Source: Ferrimonas balearica DSM 9799 (GTDB taxonomy: Bacteria > Pseudomonadota > Gammaproteobacteria > Enterobacterales > Shewanellaceae). From it: DNA of 64,000 bases. The position numbers and the translations under genes were made by a program. The stretch lies in contig NC_014541.1 in the NCBI RefSeq assembly GCF_000148645.1, forward strand, positions 4,115,139-4,179,138, written 5' to 3'. The notes beneath the pieces were generated by a model. The model was not told where the DNA came from. It did no database searches and saw only the letters and a program-made list of their open reading frames with translations. Below, one piece after another: positions 49,759 to 58,925 of the stretch (position 1 is its first letter; each line of letters begins with the position of its first letter).

Positions 49759-49818
49759 ACGGGTGACGACGCTTTGGCCAGGTCCTATGCTGGGGGTTTT
49801 CGGCAGGGAGCCCCCATC

Positions 49819-50877
49819 ATGTTGAACCGTCTGCGCCACAGCCTCGTTGCCCTGGTCCTGCTGGTACTGCCAGCCTACGCCGACCCCGTCACCGTGGCTG
49901 ACCAGATCCGCCACACCTACCAAACCCAGCTCTACACCCTGCCCGCCACCAAGGCGGGGCATTTCGGTTTGCGCATGTACCGGCAAAGCGGTGATCCCAA
50001 GTACGCCGCCGCCATCTGGCAGGATATGGCCCGGGTGGCCAGCACCCTGAACCAGATCAGCGCAGAGTTCACCACGCCGGATGCGATGCGCCAGGCCGGT
50101 GCCCAACGCCTGGCCAACTATCAGGACAGCGACGACGACCGCCGCCAGGCGCGTCAGCAGGCCACCGCCGACAAACCGGAATACCTGGTGCTCGGTGTAT
50201 CACTGCTGGGGGCAATGGCACGCGCTGACGAGTATGGTCTCAAACACCGGGACGATGCCCGCCTGCGCGCCCTGATACGCCGCTTCGACTTTGCGGATTA
50301 CAGCGAAGATCCAGCACTGGTCCGGGTCTGGGCAGCGCAACTGGCCAACCAGGTCTACTGGCTGCGCCAACTCAATGAGGGGGAGTACGTGGAGGGGTTT
50401 GTGCGGGCGTTTCGTGCCGCGTACCCGGACGTCGCGGACAGCACCCTGTCGGAGCGCGAGTACGGCAACAAGATCTACGGCATGACTCACCTGATATTCG
50501 CCGCATCCGGGTACTACCAGTATCCGGTCAGGCAGAGCGACCACGCTTGGATCTACGACTACTTCCGGGCTGAAATCGACACCATTTTGCGACGCTGCAA
50601 GGAGGACATCATTGCCGAAGTGGGACTGAGCTTCCTGCTGGCGGGGCTGGAGGATGATCCGGTGGTGGCGAAAACCCGGCAGGCCATCGCAGCAGCGGTG
50701 GACAAGCAGGCGGGGTTGATCCCCTCCGTGACGGGCAGCCTCAATCTGAAAGGCGGAGAGCACCGCAACGTGCTGGCGGTGATGCTGCTGGATTGGCAGG
50801 GTGTTCGACCCGGCCCCGACGTACCGGCCAACGCCGACTGGTTTGCGCCCTTGCCCTATGGCCTGACAGCCAAGTAG
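49819..50877 (+). CDS. Secreted DUF3541-like protein
   Basis: 352 residues with signal peptide MLNRLRHSLVALVLLVLPAYA. The mature part is helical: VADQIRHTYQTQLYTLPATKAGHFGLRMYRQSGDPKYAAAIWQD, then KIYGMTHLIFAASGYYQY and AEVGLSFLLAGLED, resembling an alpha/alpha toroid. The pattern fits DUF3541 of Vibrio/Shewanella; activity is unknown. Start chosen at the Met that begins the signal peptide. Confidence 0.72.
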   Translation: MLNRLRHSLVALVLLVLPAYADPVTVADQIRHTYQTQLYTLPATKAGHFGLRMYRQSGDPKYAAAIWQDMARVASTLNQISAEFTTPDAMRQAGAQRLANYQDSDDDRRQARQQATADKPEYLVLGVSLLGAMARADEYGLKHRDDARLRALIRRFDFADYSEDPALVRVWAAQLANQVYWLRQLNEGEYVEGFVRAFRAAYPDVADSTLSEREYGNKIYGMTHLIFAASGYYQYPVRQSDHAWIYDYFRAEIDTILRRCKEDIIAEVGLSFLLAGLEDDPVVAKTRQAIAAAVDKQAGLIPSVTGSLNLKGGEHRNVLAVMLLDWQGVRPGPDVPANADWFAPLPYGLTAK

Positions 50878-50931
50878 GACCGGGGCCATCGGGGAAACAG
50901 ACAGCGGGCCGAACAGCCCGCTGGAAACGAC

Positions 50932-51249
50932 TCAGAAGCGGATAACCTCACCGCCCTGCTTGGTGATCGCTTCGGCCAGGAAGCCGTACAGCTCAACGCC
51001 ACTGCGGTCATCCTTCCACTCGCCCTCCTCGTAGGAGAAGTGGAAGCCGCCGAACTTGGTGGCCACCCAGATCTGATTCATCGCCTCCTGTTTGTTGATG
51101 ATGATCTGGCTGTCGTCGGCGCACTCCAGCTCCAGCACGTTCCCTGCCTGCTCATAATCGAGGTCCAGGTCGGCGTCATCAATGGTGGCGGTGATGTGGT
51201 CCAGCACCGCGTCAGCGAGCTGGTGGTATTGGCTGTGATCCAGGGCCAT
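50932..51249 (-). CDS. cyaY: Frataxin homologue CyaY
   Basis: 105-residue iron-binding frataxin that modulates IscS-driven Fe-S assembly. Acidic N-terminal helix YHQLADAVLDHITATIDDADLDLDYEQAGNVLEL, beta-sheet residues IIINKQEAMNQIWVATKFGGFHF, and C-terminal helix with ELYGFLAEAITKQGG. The longer frame upstream overlaps lptM and is rejected. Divergent from lptM. Confidence 0.94.
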   Translation of the reverse strand: MALDHSQYHQLADAVLDHITATIDDADLDLDYEQAGNVLELECADDSQIIINKQEAMNQIWVATKFGGFHFSYEEGEWKDDRSGVELYGFLAEAITKQGGEVIRF

Positions 51250-51321
51250 AAAGGTTGTCTCTTTGCAATTGGCTGTGTCGATGCGATTATACGACCATCG
51301 AGAACAAAATCTGCCCCAATA

Positions 51322-51477
51322 ATGCAACGACTCACCCTCGCACTGCTGTTGCTGCTTGGGCTTGCCGCTTGCGGCCAGAAAGGTCCGCTCTATCTGCCGG
51401 ACGAGCCTGACACCAACCAGACCCAAACCCAGACGGAACCGGCTCCGGCCGAGGCCAATAACGACCAAAGGAATTGA
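51322..51477 (+). CDS. lptM: Small outer-membrane lipoprotein LptM (YifL)
   Basis: 51 codons: MQRLTLALLLLLGLAACGQK then GPLYLPDEPDTNQ. Lipobox LAAC with Cys17 followed by GQKGPLYLP, the LptM signature. LptM helps the LptD translocon mature. The tail is Thr/Gln/Pro/Glu-rich. The lysA start follows two bases after the stop. Too short to stand out in simple ORF scans. Confidence 0.9.
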   Translation: MQRLTLALLLLLGLAACGQKGPLYLPDEPDTNQTQTQTEPAPAEANNDQRN

Positions 51478-51478
51478 G

Positions 51479-52723
51479 TTGGACCATTTCAGCTATCGAC
51501 AGGGAGCGCTGAGCGCTGAAGAGGTGCCCTTGGCCGAGGTTGCCGCGGCTTACGGCACCCCCTGCTACGTCTACTCCCGCGCCACCATTGAGCGCCACTT
51601 TCACGCTTTTGATCGGGCGGTGGGCGACCACCCGCACCTGATCTGTTACGCCGTTAAGGCCAACTCCAACCTGGCGGTATTGAACCTGCTGGCTCGTCTT
51701 GGCAGCGGCTTCGATATCGTATCCGGAGGGGAACTGGCCCGGGTGATCCAGGCTGGCGGTGACCCCGGCAAAGTGGTGTTCTCCGGCGTCGGTAAAACCG
51801 CCGACGAGATGCGCCAGGCCCTGCAGGCCGGGATCTACTGCTTTAACGTGGAATCGGAAGCGGAACTGGAGCGCCTCAACGAGGTGGCCGGTGCCATGGG
51901 CCTGAAAGCGCCCGTGTCCCTGCGCATCAATCCCGATGTGGACGCCGGCACCCACCCCTACATCTCCACCGGCCTGAAAGAGAACAAGTTCGGCATCGCC
52001 ATGGCGCGGGCGGAGCAGGTATTCCAGCGTGCAGCCAGCCTGCCGAACCTGCAAGTCAAAGGAGCCGACTGCCATATCGGCAGCCAGCTCACCACCCTGC
52101 CGCCCTTTATTGACGCCCTCGACCGCCTGCTGGCGCTGGTGGACCGTCTGGCGGAGCTGGGCATTGTGCTGTCCCACCTGGATGTGGGTGGCGGTCTCGG
52201 CGTGCGTTACGACGAAGAATCGCCGCCACTGCCGGACGAGTATGCCCGCGCCCTGCGCGAGCATCTGGGCAACCGGCCCCTGACCCTGATCCTGGAGCCG
52301 GGCCGCGCCATCATGGCCAACGCCGGGGTACTGCTCACCGAGGTGGCCTACCTCAAGACCGGGGAAGACCGCCACTTCGCCATCGTCGATGCGGCCATGA
52401 ACGACCTGATCCGCCCCAGCCTCTACAGCGCCTGGCAGGCGATCATCCCGGTTGAGCCCCGCGACGGCCCCCATCAGACCTACGATGTGGTGGGCCCGGT
52501 GTGTGAAACCGGCGACTTCCTCGGCAAAGGGCGCGAACTGTGCATCGAGCCGGGTGACCTGCTGGCCGTCCGCAGCTCCGGGGCTTACGGCTTTACCATG
52601 GCATCCAACTACAACAGTCGGCCCCGGGCCGCCGAGGTGATGGTGGACGGTGACGCCCACCACCTGATCCGCGCACGGGAAACCGTGGAACAACTGTGGC
52701 AAGGCGAAAGCCTCCTGCCGTAA
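51479..52723 (+). CDS. lysA: Diaminopimelate decarboxylase LysA
   Basis: Last step of lysine synthesis. Alanine-racemase-type PLP barrel; the PLP lysine is Lys60 in CYAVKANSN, and conserved segments FDIVSGGEL, HIGSQ, LDVGGGLG, EPGRAIMANAG and GPVCETGDFLG are present. 414 residues. Start is TTG with AAAGGA seven bases upstream, matching the family N-terminus MDHFSY. It is co-transcribed with lptM and dapF. Confidence 0.96.
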   Translation: MDHFSYRQGALSAEEVPLAEVAAAYGTPCYVYSRATIERHFHAFDRAVGDHPHLICYAVKANSNLAVLNLLARLGSGFDIVSGGELARVIQAGGDPGKVVFSGVGKTADEMRQALQAGIYCFNVESEAELERLNEVAGAMGLKAPVSLRINPDVDAGTHPYISTGLKENKFGIAMARAEQVFQRAASLPNLQVKGADCHIGSQLTTLPPFIDALDRLLALVDRLAELGIVLSHLDVGGGLGVRYDEESPPLPDEYARALREHLGNRPLTLILEPGRAIMANAGVLLTEVAYLKTGEDRHFAIVDAAMNDLIRPSLYSAWQAIIPVEPRDGPHQTYDVVGPVCETGDFLGKGRELCIEPGDLLAVRSSGAYGFTMASNYNSRPRAAEVMVDGDAHHLIRARETVEQLWQGESLLP

Positions 52724-52759
52724 ACTAGCCGGATAACCTCAGGATTAAGGCGTATCAAC

Positions 52760-53587
52760 TTGATACATTTCAGCAAGATGCACGGGCTCGGCAACGACTT
52801 TATGGTGGTGGATGGGGTCACCCAGAACCTCTATCTGTCGCCGGACAAGATCCGCCAGTTGGCGGATCGCCACCTCGGCATCGGCTTCGATCAACTGCTG
52901 GTGGTGGAACCGCCCTACGATCCGGAACAGGACTTTCACTACCGCATCTTCAACGCCGATGGCAGTGAAGTGGAGCAGTGCGGCAATGGCGCGCGCTGTT
53001 TCGCCCGTTTTGTCCGGCTGAAGGGGCTGACCCACAAGAACCGCATCCAGGTCTCCACCCAGGGCGGCCCACTGGTGCTCGACCTCGATGGCGAGGACCG
53101 TGTGACCGTCAATATGGGCGTGCCCAACTTCGAGCCGGCATCACTGCCGTTTCGCGCCAACAAGGTGGAGAAAACCTATCTGCTGCCCACCGACGTGCAA
53201 ACCGTACTGGCGGGCGCCGTGTCGATGGGCAATCCGCACTGCGTGATCCGGGTGGAGGATATCGACAGCGCCCCGGTGGAGAGCGTTGGCCCGCTGCTGG
53301 AGCGGCATGACCGCTTCCCCAAAGGGGTGAACGTGGGCTTTATGCAGGTGATGAACCCCAACCACATCCGCCTGCGGGTGTTTGAACGGGGGGCCGGCGA
53401 AACCCAGGCCTGTGGCACCGGCGCCTGTGCGGCCGCCGTAGTGGGCCAGTTCCAGGGCCTGCTGGGCGACAGAGTGCGGGTGGATCTGCCGGGCGGCAGT
53501 CTGCACATCCGCTGGGCCGGCGAGGGCAAACCGGTGTACATGACCGGCCCGGCTGTACACGTCTACGACGGACAGATCGAACTATGA
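52760..53587 (+). CDS. dapF: Diaminopimelate epimerase DapF
   Basis: Converts LL- to meso-diaminopimelate for lysine and peptidoglycan. The two catalytic cysteines are Cys74 (EQCGNGARC) and Cys218 (QACGTGAC). N-terminal [15 protein letters not shown] is diagnostic. 275 residues. Start is TTG. Overlaps the DUF484 gene by 4 bp. Confidence 0.97.
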   Translation: MIHFSKMHGLGNDFMVVDGVTQNLYLSPDKIRQLADRHLGIGFDQLLVVEPPYDPEQDFHYRIFNADGSEVEQCGNGARCFARFVRLKGLTHKNRIQVSTQGGPLVLDLDGEDRVTVNMGVPNFEPASLPFRANKVEKTYLLPTDVQTVLAGAVSMGNPHCVIRVEDIDSAPVESVGPLLERHDRFPKGVNVGFMQVMNPNHIRLRVFERGAGETQACGTGACAAAVVGQFQGLLGDRVRVDLPGGSLHIRWAGEGKPVYMTGPAVHVYDGQIEL

Positions 53588-54246
53588 GTCATGGATTGAC
53601 CGACCCCAGCCAGCTGGATCCGATCCTGGTGCGTGAGTACCTGCTGGATCATCCGGACTTCTTTACCCGCTACCCGGACCTGCTGGTGTCGATGCGCATC
53701 CCCCATCCGGAGCGGGGAACGGTGTCCCTGGTGGAGCGGCAGATGATGATGCTGCGCCAGCGGGTCGGACAGCTGGAGGAGGAGATCACCTCGCTGTTGG
53801 CGATCGCCGCCCGCAACGAAGAGATCTACCGCTTCTACGGCAAGCTGATCTTTGATCTGCTGGCCTGTGAGTCGCTGGATCAACTGCAACGGGAGATGGC
53901 CGAGCAGCTGCGTCAGCGCTTTCGCTTTGGTCGGGTTCGGCTGCACGTCGCTCGTCCCGCCAACGAGTTTGAACACGAGGCGATGCACGGCATCCTGCGC
54001 CGCCGCCTCAGCAGTGACAACTACTACCTGGGGCGCCTGCCGGCGGCCGAAGCGCAGCTGATGGTCGGTCTGGAAACCGGCTCCGTGGCTCTAATCGGAC
54101 TGGGTGAGCACAACAACTGGCACGGCGTGGTGGCCATCGCCTCCCACGACCCCGGCCACTTTGTTGCCGACATGGACACCCTGCTGCTGGACCAGCTCAA
54201 GCATCTGCTGACTTACCAGGTCAAGCAACTGCTGGCCAATGAATAA
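53584..54246 (+). CDS. DUF484 family protein (YigA-like)
   Basis: 220 residues. N-terminal [39 protein letters not shown], a coiled coil ([24 protein letters not shown]), then a GAF-like domain. Always encoded between dapF and xerC in gammaproteobacteria; function unknown. Overlaps both neighbours. Confidence 0.93.
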   Translation: MSHGLTDPSQLDPILVREYLLDHPDFFTRYPDLLVSMRIPHPERGTVSLVERQMMMLRQRVGQLEEEITSLLAIAARNEEIYRFYGKLIFDLLACESLDQLQREMAEQLRQRFRFGRVRLHVARPANEFEHEAMHGILRRRLSSDNYYLGRLPAAEAQLMVGLETGSVALIGLGEHNNWHGVVAIASHDPGHFVADMDTLLLDQLKHLLTYQVKQLLANE

Positions 54247-55129
54247 CGCACTGCAGGCGTTCCGGGGCTACCTCGAAAACGAGCGTCAGTACTCGGCGTA
54301 CACGGTACGCAACTACCTCAAAGAGCTGGAGCGCGCCCTGCCGCTGTTGCAGGCCCAGGGCCTGACCGACTGGCAAGGCCTGCGCACCCAGCACTGCCAG
54401 GCCCTGCTGGCCAAACTGCATCGCCAGGGGCTGTCGCCCCGCTCACTGTCGCTGACCCTCTCGGCACTGCGCCAGCTGATCAAATTCCTGCTGCGCGAAG
54501 GCACCCTCACTCACGACCCCATGGTCGGCGTGCAAGCGCCGAAGCAGGGGCGGCCACTGCCGAAAAATCTGGATGTGGACCAGGTCAACCGCCTGCTGGA
54601 GCTGAATGACGATGACCCGCTGGTTATCCGTGACCGCGCCATGATGGAGCTGTTCTACTCCTCCGGCCTGCGTCTGGCGGAGCTGGTGGCGCTGGATTGC
54701 CCACAGCTCAGTCTCACAGATCGTGAGGTGCGGGTGATGGGGAAAGGGGGCAAGGAGCGGATCCTGCCGGTGGGTAATAAAGCCTCTGAGTGGCTGGCCA
54801 AATACCTGGCATTGCGCCCCGCGCTGCTCAAGGGCAAAGAGTGTGCGGCCCTGTTTCTCTCCAACCGCGGCAGCCGCATCAGCCGTCGCAGCGTGCAGGC
54901 CCGACTGACCGAGTGGGGCCAGTCTCAGGCCCTCGACAGCAAGGTGCATCCCCACAAGTTGCGCCACAGCTTTGCAACGCACCTGCTGGAAGCCTCAAAG
55001 GACCTGCGCGCGGTGCAGGAGCTGCTGGGCCACGCCAACCTCTCCACCACCCAGATCTACACCCACCTGGATTTTCAGCACCTGGCCTCGGTGTACGACA
55101 CCGCCCACCCCCGCGCCAAAAAGAAGTGA
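54239..55129 (+). CDS. xerC: Tyrosine recombinase XerC
   Basis: Resolves chromosome dimers at dif with XerD. All catalytic residues are visible: Arg145 (SSGLRLAEL), Lys172 (GKGGKER), His239 and Arg242 (HKLRHSF), His265 (LGHANL) and Tyr274 (TTQIYTH). 296 residues. N-terminal SAM-like core-binding domain starts [23 protein letters not shown]. Overlaps the DUF484 gene by 8 bp. The usual following gene yigB is absent; instead a hairpin and unrelated genes follow. Confidence 0.96.
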   Translation: MNNALQAFRGYLENERQYSAYTVRNYLKELERALPLLQAQGLTDWQGLRTQHCQALLAKLHRQGLSPRSLSLTLSALRQLIKFLLREGTLTHDPMVGVQAPKQGRPLPKNLDVDQVNRLLELNDDDPLVIRDRAMMELFYSSGLRLAELVALDCPQLSLTDREVRVMGKGGKERILPVGNKASEWLAKYLALRPALLKGKECAALFLSNRGSRISRRSVQARLTEWGQSQALDSKVHPHKLRHSFATHLLEASKDLRAVQELLGHANLSTTQIYTHLDFQHLASVYDTAHPRAKKK

Positions 55130-55137
55130 TGGGCTGA

Positions 55138-55163
55138 CGGCACCCGACCCAAACCGGGTGCCG
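55138..55163 (+). terminator. Hairpin after xerC
   Basis: cggcacccg and cgggtgccg, a nine-base perfect inverted repeat with an eight-base loop, 9 bp after the xerC stop. The T tract is weak (tgttatt), so it may terminate modestly or serve the convergent gene too. Confidence 0.6.
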
Positions 55164-55173
55164 TGTTATTGCC

Positions 55174-56010
55174 TTACTGCCAGGCCCCGAGATGCTCGGC
55201 GACAAAGCCAGCCAGATCCTGTCCGGGCTGTCCGGTCATCGCTTCCAGATCTGAGGTCACAGCACCGAACACCCCGATCCGGGTCAGTTCATACAGGAAC
55301 TGGTAGAAACCCACCTGGGAATCCGTCAAACCCGCCTTGGTCAGTAGCGCACCATACTCGACAGGCGCGATATCCAGGTGGCTTACCTTATGCCCCAATG
55401 CCGACGACAGTGCGGCAGCCACTTCGGCGTGGGTCACCGCCTGCGGGCCGGTCAGTGTGTAAGCCGCGCCGTTATGGCGGGAATCCAGCAGGGCGGCAAT
55501 GATGGCCGCGGCAATGTCCCGGGCCGCGATAAAGGACCCTTTGCCGTCGCTGGCCGGCGCCACCAAAACCCCCTGACGAATGCTGGCCACCTCGCCGGGT
55601 TTCAGGAAGTTATCGAAGAACCAGCTGGGGCGCACCACGGTGTAATCCAGCCCGCTGGCAAACAGCGCCCTCTCCACCTTGCGCAGGGGCGCTTCCTCAT
55701 TGGCATCCACTCCCAATGCTGTGGACAGCACGATCTGTTTTACCCCGGCGGCTTTGGCCGCTTCGATAACCGGGATCATCACCTGATCGGCAATGACATC
55801 TGCCGGGCGGGGAATCATCACCAGCTTGTCGACGCCCTTCAGAGCTTCGAAGGTCTGCGGGCGGTCATAGTCAAAGGCCACCGCCTGAATTCCAGGCTGC
55901 GGTTTCGGGGTACGACTGCCAGCAATCACGGTCAGCCCGGTGTCGCTCAACTGTTGGATAAGGGCCTGGCCCAGGGCGCCGGACGCGCCGGTAACGAAGA
56001 CGGTTGTCAT
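55174..56010 (-). CDS. NmrA/atypical SDR-family NAD(P)-binding protein
   Basis: 278 residues. N-terminal Rossmann motif TVFVTGASGALGQALIQQLSDTG, no classical catalytic YxxxK, and NmrA-like segments GVKQIVLSTALGVD, YTVVRPSWFFDNFL and AYTLTGPQAVTHAEVA. Similar to QorB-type quinone reductases or redox sensors. The start has TAGGAG ten bases upstream. It is divergent from a LysR gene that probably controls it. Confidence 0.82.
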   Translation of the reverse strand: MTTVFVTGASGALGQALIQQLSDTGLTVIAGSRTPKPQPGIQAVAFDYDRPQTFEALKGVDKLVMIPRPADVIADQVMIPVIEAAKAAGVKQIVLSTALGVDANEEAPLRKVERALFASGLDYTVVRPSWFFDNFLKPGEVASIRQGVLVAPASDGKGSFIAARDIAAAIIAALLDSRHNGAAYTLTGPQAVTHAEVAAALSSALGHKVSHLDIAPVEYGALLTKAGLTDSQVGFYQFLYELTRIGVFGAVTSDLEAMTGQPGQDLAGFVAEHLGAWQ

Positions 56011-56116
56011 GAGGTTTCTCCTAGCGAATGGGGCAACGGCGGAGAGTATGGCGCGATCCATTGGCAAAGATTATCCTGACAAACCGGAATTCATTGATCC
56101 GAAAAGGTGACAAGTC

Positions 56117-57061
56117 ATGCAGGAGAGTCTGGCCCAGATACGGCGCTTGGCGATATTTGCCACGGTGGTCGAACAAGGCTCTTTCAGTGCCGCCGGGCGC
56201 AAGCTGGGGCTGGGGAGGGGTAAGGTCAGTGAACAGATCTCCGCTCTGGAGCAAGCCCTGTCAGTGCGCCTGCTGCAGCGCTCAACCCGGCAGCTCAGCG
56301 TCACCGCCGAAGGTCAGGTGCTTTATCGCCACTGCCGGGACCTGTTGCCCCAGGCCAGTCAGGGGTTGCGGGAAGTGCAGGATCTTGGGCCGGAGCCAAT
56401 GGGACGACTGCGGCTCACCACCACCTCTGACGTGGCCCAGCAGGTGCTCAGTCCCTTTTTGAGCCGCTTTTGCCAGCAGTATCCGGGCATTCAGCTCGAC
56501 CTTCAGCTGGCCGATGCGGTATTGAATCTGGTTGAAGAGGATATCGACATCGCCATTCGCATCGGCACGCCGGTGGACTCATCGATGGTCGGCATCGAGC
56601 TGGGCGCACTGCCCATGGGGCTGTACGCCGCCACCTCTTATCTGGCGCAATGGGGCGTCCCCGAGAGCCTGCCGGACCTGTCCGCCCACCGTGGCGTTCA
56701 GATGACCCGGATGCCCAATCTCAGCACCCTGATGCTGAGCAATGATGAGGGGGTCAGCCAACCTGCCGGGCTGCCGGTATTCCACCGGACCGATACGCCT
56801 GCCGGTAACGCCACGCTGGTGGAGCAGGGCTTGGGGATCGGCCTGTTGCCGCACTTTACCCTGAATCAGGCGGTCAGCGAGGGGCGGGTTCGTCCGGTGC
56901 TGCCTCAGTGGCAATACCGCCAACTGGCCATTACGCTGCTGTTTCCCTCCCGGGCCCAACTGCCTCGTCGAAGTCGCCTGTTTATCGACGCCCTGCGGGA
57001 CTGGCTTCGTGATGGTGAGGGCAAAATGCGATTGCAGCCGGCTCAGCTCAACAGCAAGTAA
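56117..57061 (+). CDS. LysR-type regulator, divergent from the SDR gene
   Basis: 314 residues. N-terminal helix-turn-helix RRLAIFATVVEQGSFSAAGRKLGLGRGKVSEQISALEQALSVRLLQRSTRQLSVTAEG; C-terminal effector domain of the CrgA/DsdC-like type (DIDIAIRIGTPVDSSMVG). Divergent arrangement suggests it regulates the neighbouring NAD(P)-binding gene. Its 3' end overlaps the DUF2956 remnant by 19 bp on the other strand. Confidence 0.87.
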   Translation: MQESLAQIRRLAIFATVVEQGSFSAAGRKLGLGRGKVSEQISALEQALSVRLLQRSTRQLSVTAEGQVLYRHCRDLLPQASQGLREVQDLGPEPMGRLRLTTTSDVAQQVLSPFLSRFCQQYPGIQLDLQLADAVLNLVEEDIDIAIRIGTPVDSSMVGIELGALPMGLYAATSYLAQWGVPESLPDLSAHRGVQMTRMPNLSTLMLSNDEGVSQPAGLPVFHRTDTPAGNATLVEQGLGIGLLPHFTLNQAVSEGRVRPVLPQWQYRQLAITLLFPSRAQLPRRSRLFIDALRDWLRDGEGKMRLQPAQLNSK

Positions 57062-57261
57062 GCCGCAAAGCCTGCCCAGCTCAACACCAGCAACGCCCAT
57101 GCCACTCGGCCTGAGCTGGCTGGGCCCGCCCCCTCCATGACCACCTCTTCCGCCTCTTCGGCATCGCGGGCTTTGGCCCGTCGGGCCTGCTTGCGGGCCT
57201 TATCCGCGGCGCGGGCCTTGGCTTTCTGCTGCTTCTTGTACTCAGCGATGCCCTTCTCCAA
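57043..57261 (-). pseudogene. 3' remnant of a DUF2956 gene interrupted by the GInt island
   Basis: Reads LEKGIAEYKKQQKAKARAAD, continues as a Lys/Arg/Ala-rich charged helix, and ends in one membrane helix (VAWALLVLSWAGFAAYLLLS). This is the C-terminal two-thirds of DUF2956, whose intact proteins begin with a Ser/Thr/Gln-rich segment ending in a QG[I/V].KGI motif. Homology stops at about 57259-57262, right at the att core, and upstream in frame there is a TAA (57300-57298) with no ATG. The 5' part should lie to the right of the window. Confidence 0.78.
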
Positions 57262-57271
57262 TCTAGGAGAA
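57254..57271. repeat. Left attachment core of the island
   Basis: ttctcc-aatcta-ggagaa: perfect six-base inverted arms around a six-base centre, the geometry of a tyrosine-recombinase crossover site. The left arm is DUF2956 coding sequence and the right arm is the island edge. aatctaggag (57260-57269) recurs at 63991-64000. Confidence 0.75.
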
Positions 57272-57296
57272 ATGTTATGAACAATGATTCTCGGAC

Positions 57297-57324
57297 TTTA
57301 CAAGTGGTGATTTATCATTAACAT
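57297..57324 (+). promoter_or_regulatory. Candidate gin operon promoter
   Basis: TTTACA (57297-57302) and TAACAT (57319-57324) with a 16-base spacer, 26-31 bases inside the island edge and 38 bases before the ginA ATG. Confidence 0.5.
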
Positions 57325-57327
57325 CTT

Positions 57328-57355
57328 ACTCAATGGCATTACCAATGGATTGAGT
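57328..57355. repeat. Inverted repeat between gin promoter and ginA
   Basis: actcaat (57328-57334) and attgagt (57349-57355) with a 14-base spacer that itself contains a repeated caatgg/ccaatgg. Placed between the -10 box and the start codon, it is a plausible operator for autoregulation or a recombinase arm site. Confidence 0.45.
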
Positions 57356-57362
57356 GGGTTAC

Positions 57363-58925
57363 ATGATTCAAACCGAGCAAGGATGCGTTGTTGAGACCTC
57401 AGTCATCACCAACTGCCGCTACAAAAAACCAATCGCAACCATCAACGAAGATGGTGAGGTTGTTATTGTGTACAGCCCGCATGATCAGAAGACTGGCGGA
57501 ACTCTGATCAAAAAGGTCACGCTGCTAAACATGGTTGCGTACAACGACAAGGGGGAGGTGCTGTCCTTTAAGCCCATTGACGTAGCCAACAACTTCATCC
57601 TCAGCAAACACCTCAATGACGGCGTACAAAAGTCGGATCGGTACTCACAGGGATTGGCAATGTACTTCCAGTTCGTTCTGGATAGCCAAGCTGAGTGGGA
57701 TGCCGCCTTCGAGCGGGGCGATGTCGACCCCGAGTGGGGGGATGTGCGTCCTGACTGGAACCACTTCCCACGCGCAAAGTCAGAACGCCTGACTTATCAG
57801 TTTCGCGACAAACTCAAAGAGCTTGCCACAGCCAGTGATGGGGCAATGGCCAAAAGCGTGGCCAAGAGCTACCTAAGTGCCGTTGTAAGCTTTTACAAAT
57901 ACTGGCTCCATCGCTCCCCCCATCTGATCTCAGGTGAACCGTTCGAGTTCGAGAACATCAGCCTACTTCTCGATGCTGGCGCAACGAGCATGAAACGCCA
58001 TTACGCCAAGCAAATCCAAACCACAGATCTGCGCCTAAAGTTCGCTAAACCAAGCCTTTCCGGTGGAACATCGCTCGACCACCTCCGTCGTGACCTCAAG
58101 CCATTCACAAATGAAGAGTGGCGAGTACTGCACAATGTCATCGAGAAATCACGCCGAGTTATTCGCAAGGGAAAAAGTGGCAGGTTGGAGTCACTCCCCA
58201 TCGAGTATTCTCTGCACTTCATGACTTGTCGCTTCACCGGATTGCGTTCCGAAGAAGCAGCCAGCCTTCACCTTGGCCAAATAGTTCGACCTGCCACCAA
58301 GATTGAAGAGGGGCGGGAGGTGTTCACACGAGGGATATTGAGTTTGGGTGTGGGCGATCAGTACGGCTCATGGACGAAAACGCCTGAGGCTGGCAACAAA
58401 TCACGTACCACCATCATTCCCGCCAAACTGATGCAATCCCTCTATGAGTACACGCAGTCTGAGCGTTACAAGAAACGTCTGGCCAAGTTTAAGCTCTGGT
58501 GTGAGCAGCAACATGAATCAGGCAACACGGCGTTGTTTGAGGGGCATGACGGCGTTAACCGAGATCGGCATTACCTGTTCATTTCACAGACGGGTAAGCC
58601 GATGATGCTCAGCGTCAATGAATTCAGCAACCGCTGGACAGAAGTCCGGGACACAGCCAATCGCACCGAGGGGGTGCAGCGCCCAATCGTTGGCTCGCTC
58701 CACAACTTAAGAGCCACCTTTGCCGTTAATGTGTTCCGCCACCTCCTGAAAACGATAACACCGGACGATGCACTCGCTCGGGTTTCCTCCCTGTTGGGTC
58801 ACGAAAATTACGACACCACTTTGATGTATCTGAAGATCGCGCAAGACCATCCTAGTGCGGATGAAATTTACGAAGACATTCTGAATTACACCGGGGTATT
58901 CGATGACTGGGAGGGTGCCCAATGA
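57363..58925 (+). CDS. ginA: GInt tyrosine recombinase GinA
   Basis: 520 residues from ATG (a GTG three codons earlier is possible). N-terminal core-binding region with a SAM-like helical domain (about 80-185), C-terminal catalytic domain (about 245-505). Numbered from the ATG, the catalytic set is complete: Arg295 (FTGLRSEEA), probable Lys339, His447 and Arg450 (HNLRATF), His480 (LGHENYDT) and Tyr489 (LMYLKI). Overlaps ginB in ATGA. Essential for integration and excision in characterised GInts. Confidence 0.87.
   Translation: MIQTEQGCVVETSVITNCRYKKPIATINEDGEVVIVYSPHDQKTGGTLIKKVTLLNMVAYNDKGEVLSFKPIDVANNFILSKHLNDGVQKSDRYSQGLAMYFQFVLDSQAEWDAAFERGDVDPEWGDVRPDWNHFPRAKSERLTYQFRDKLKELATASDGAMAKSVAKSYLSAVVSFYKYWLHRSPHLISGEPFEFENISLLLDAGATSMKRHYAKQIQTTDLRLKFAKPSLSGGTSLDHLRRDLKPFTNEEWRVLHNVIEKSRRVIRKGKSGRLESLPIEYSLHFMTCRFTGLRSEEAASLHLGQIVRPATKIEEGREVFTRGILSLGVGDQYGSWTKTPEAGNKSRTTIIPAKLMQSLYEYTQSERYKKRLAKFKLWCEQQHESGNTALFEGHDGVNRDRHYLFISQTGKPMMLSVNEFSNRWTEVRDTANRTEGVQRPIVGSLHNLRATFAVNVFRHLLKTITPDDALARVSSLLGHENYDTTLMYLKIAQDHPSADEIYEDILNYTGVFDDWEGAQ

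Noticed and set aside
57081-57284. A 67-codon frame across the left island junction (MFITFLLDWRRAS onward)
   Set aside because: It is out of frame with the DUF2956 remnant and translates to low-complexity Arg/Pro/Ser sequence; a junction artefact.
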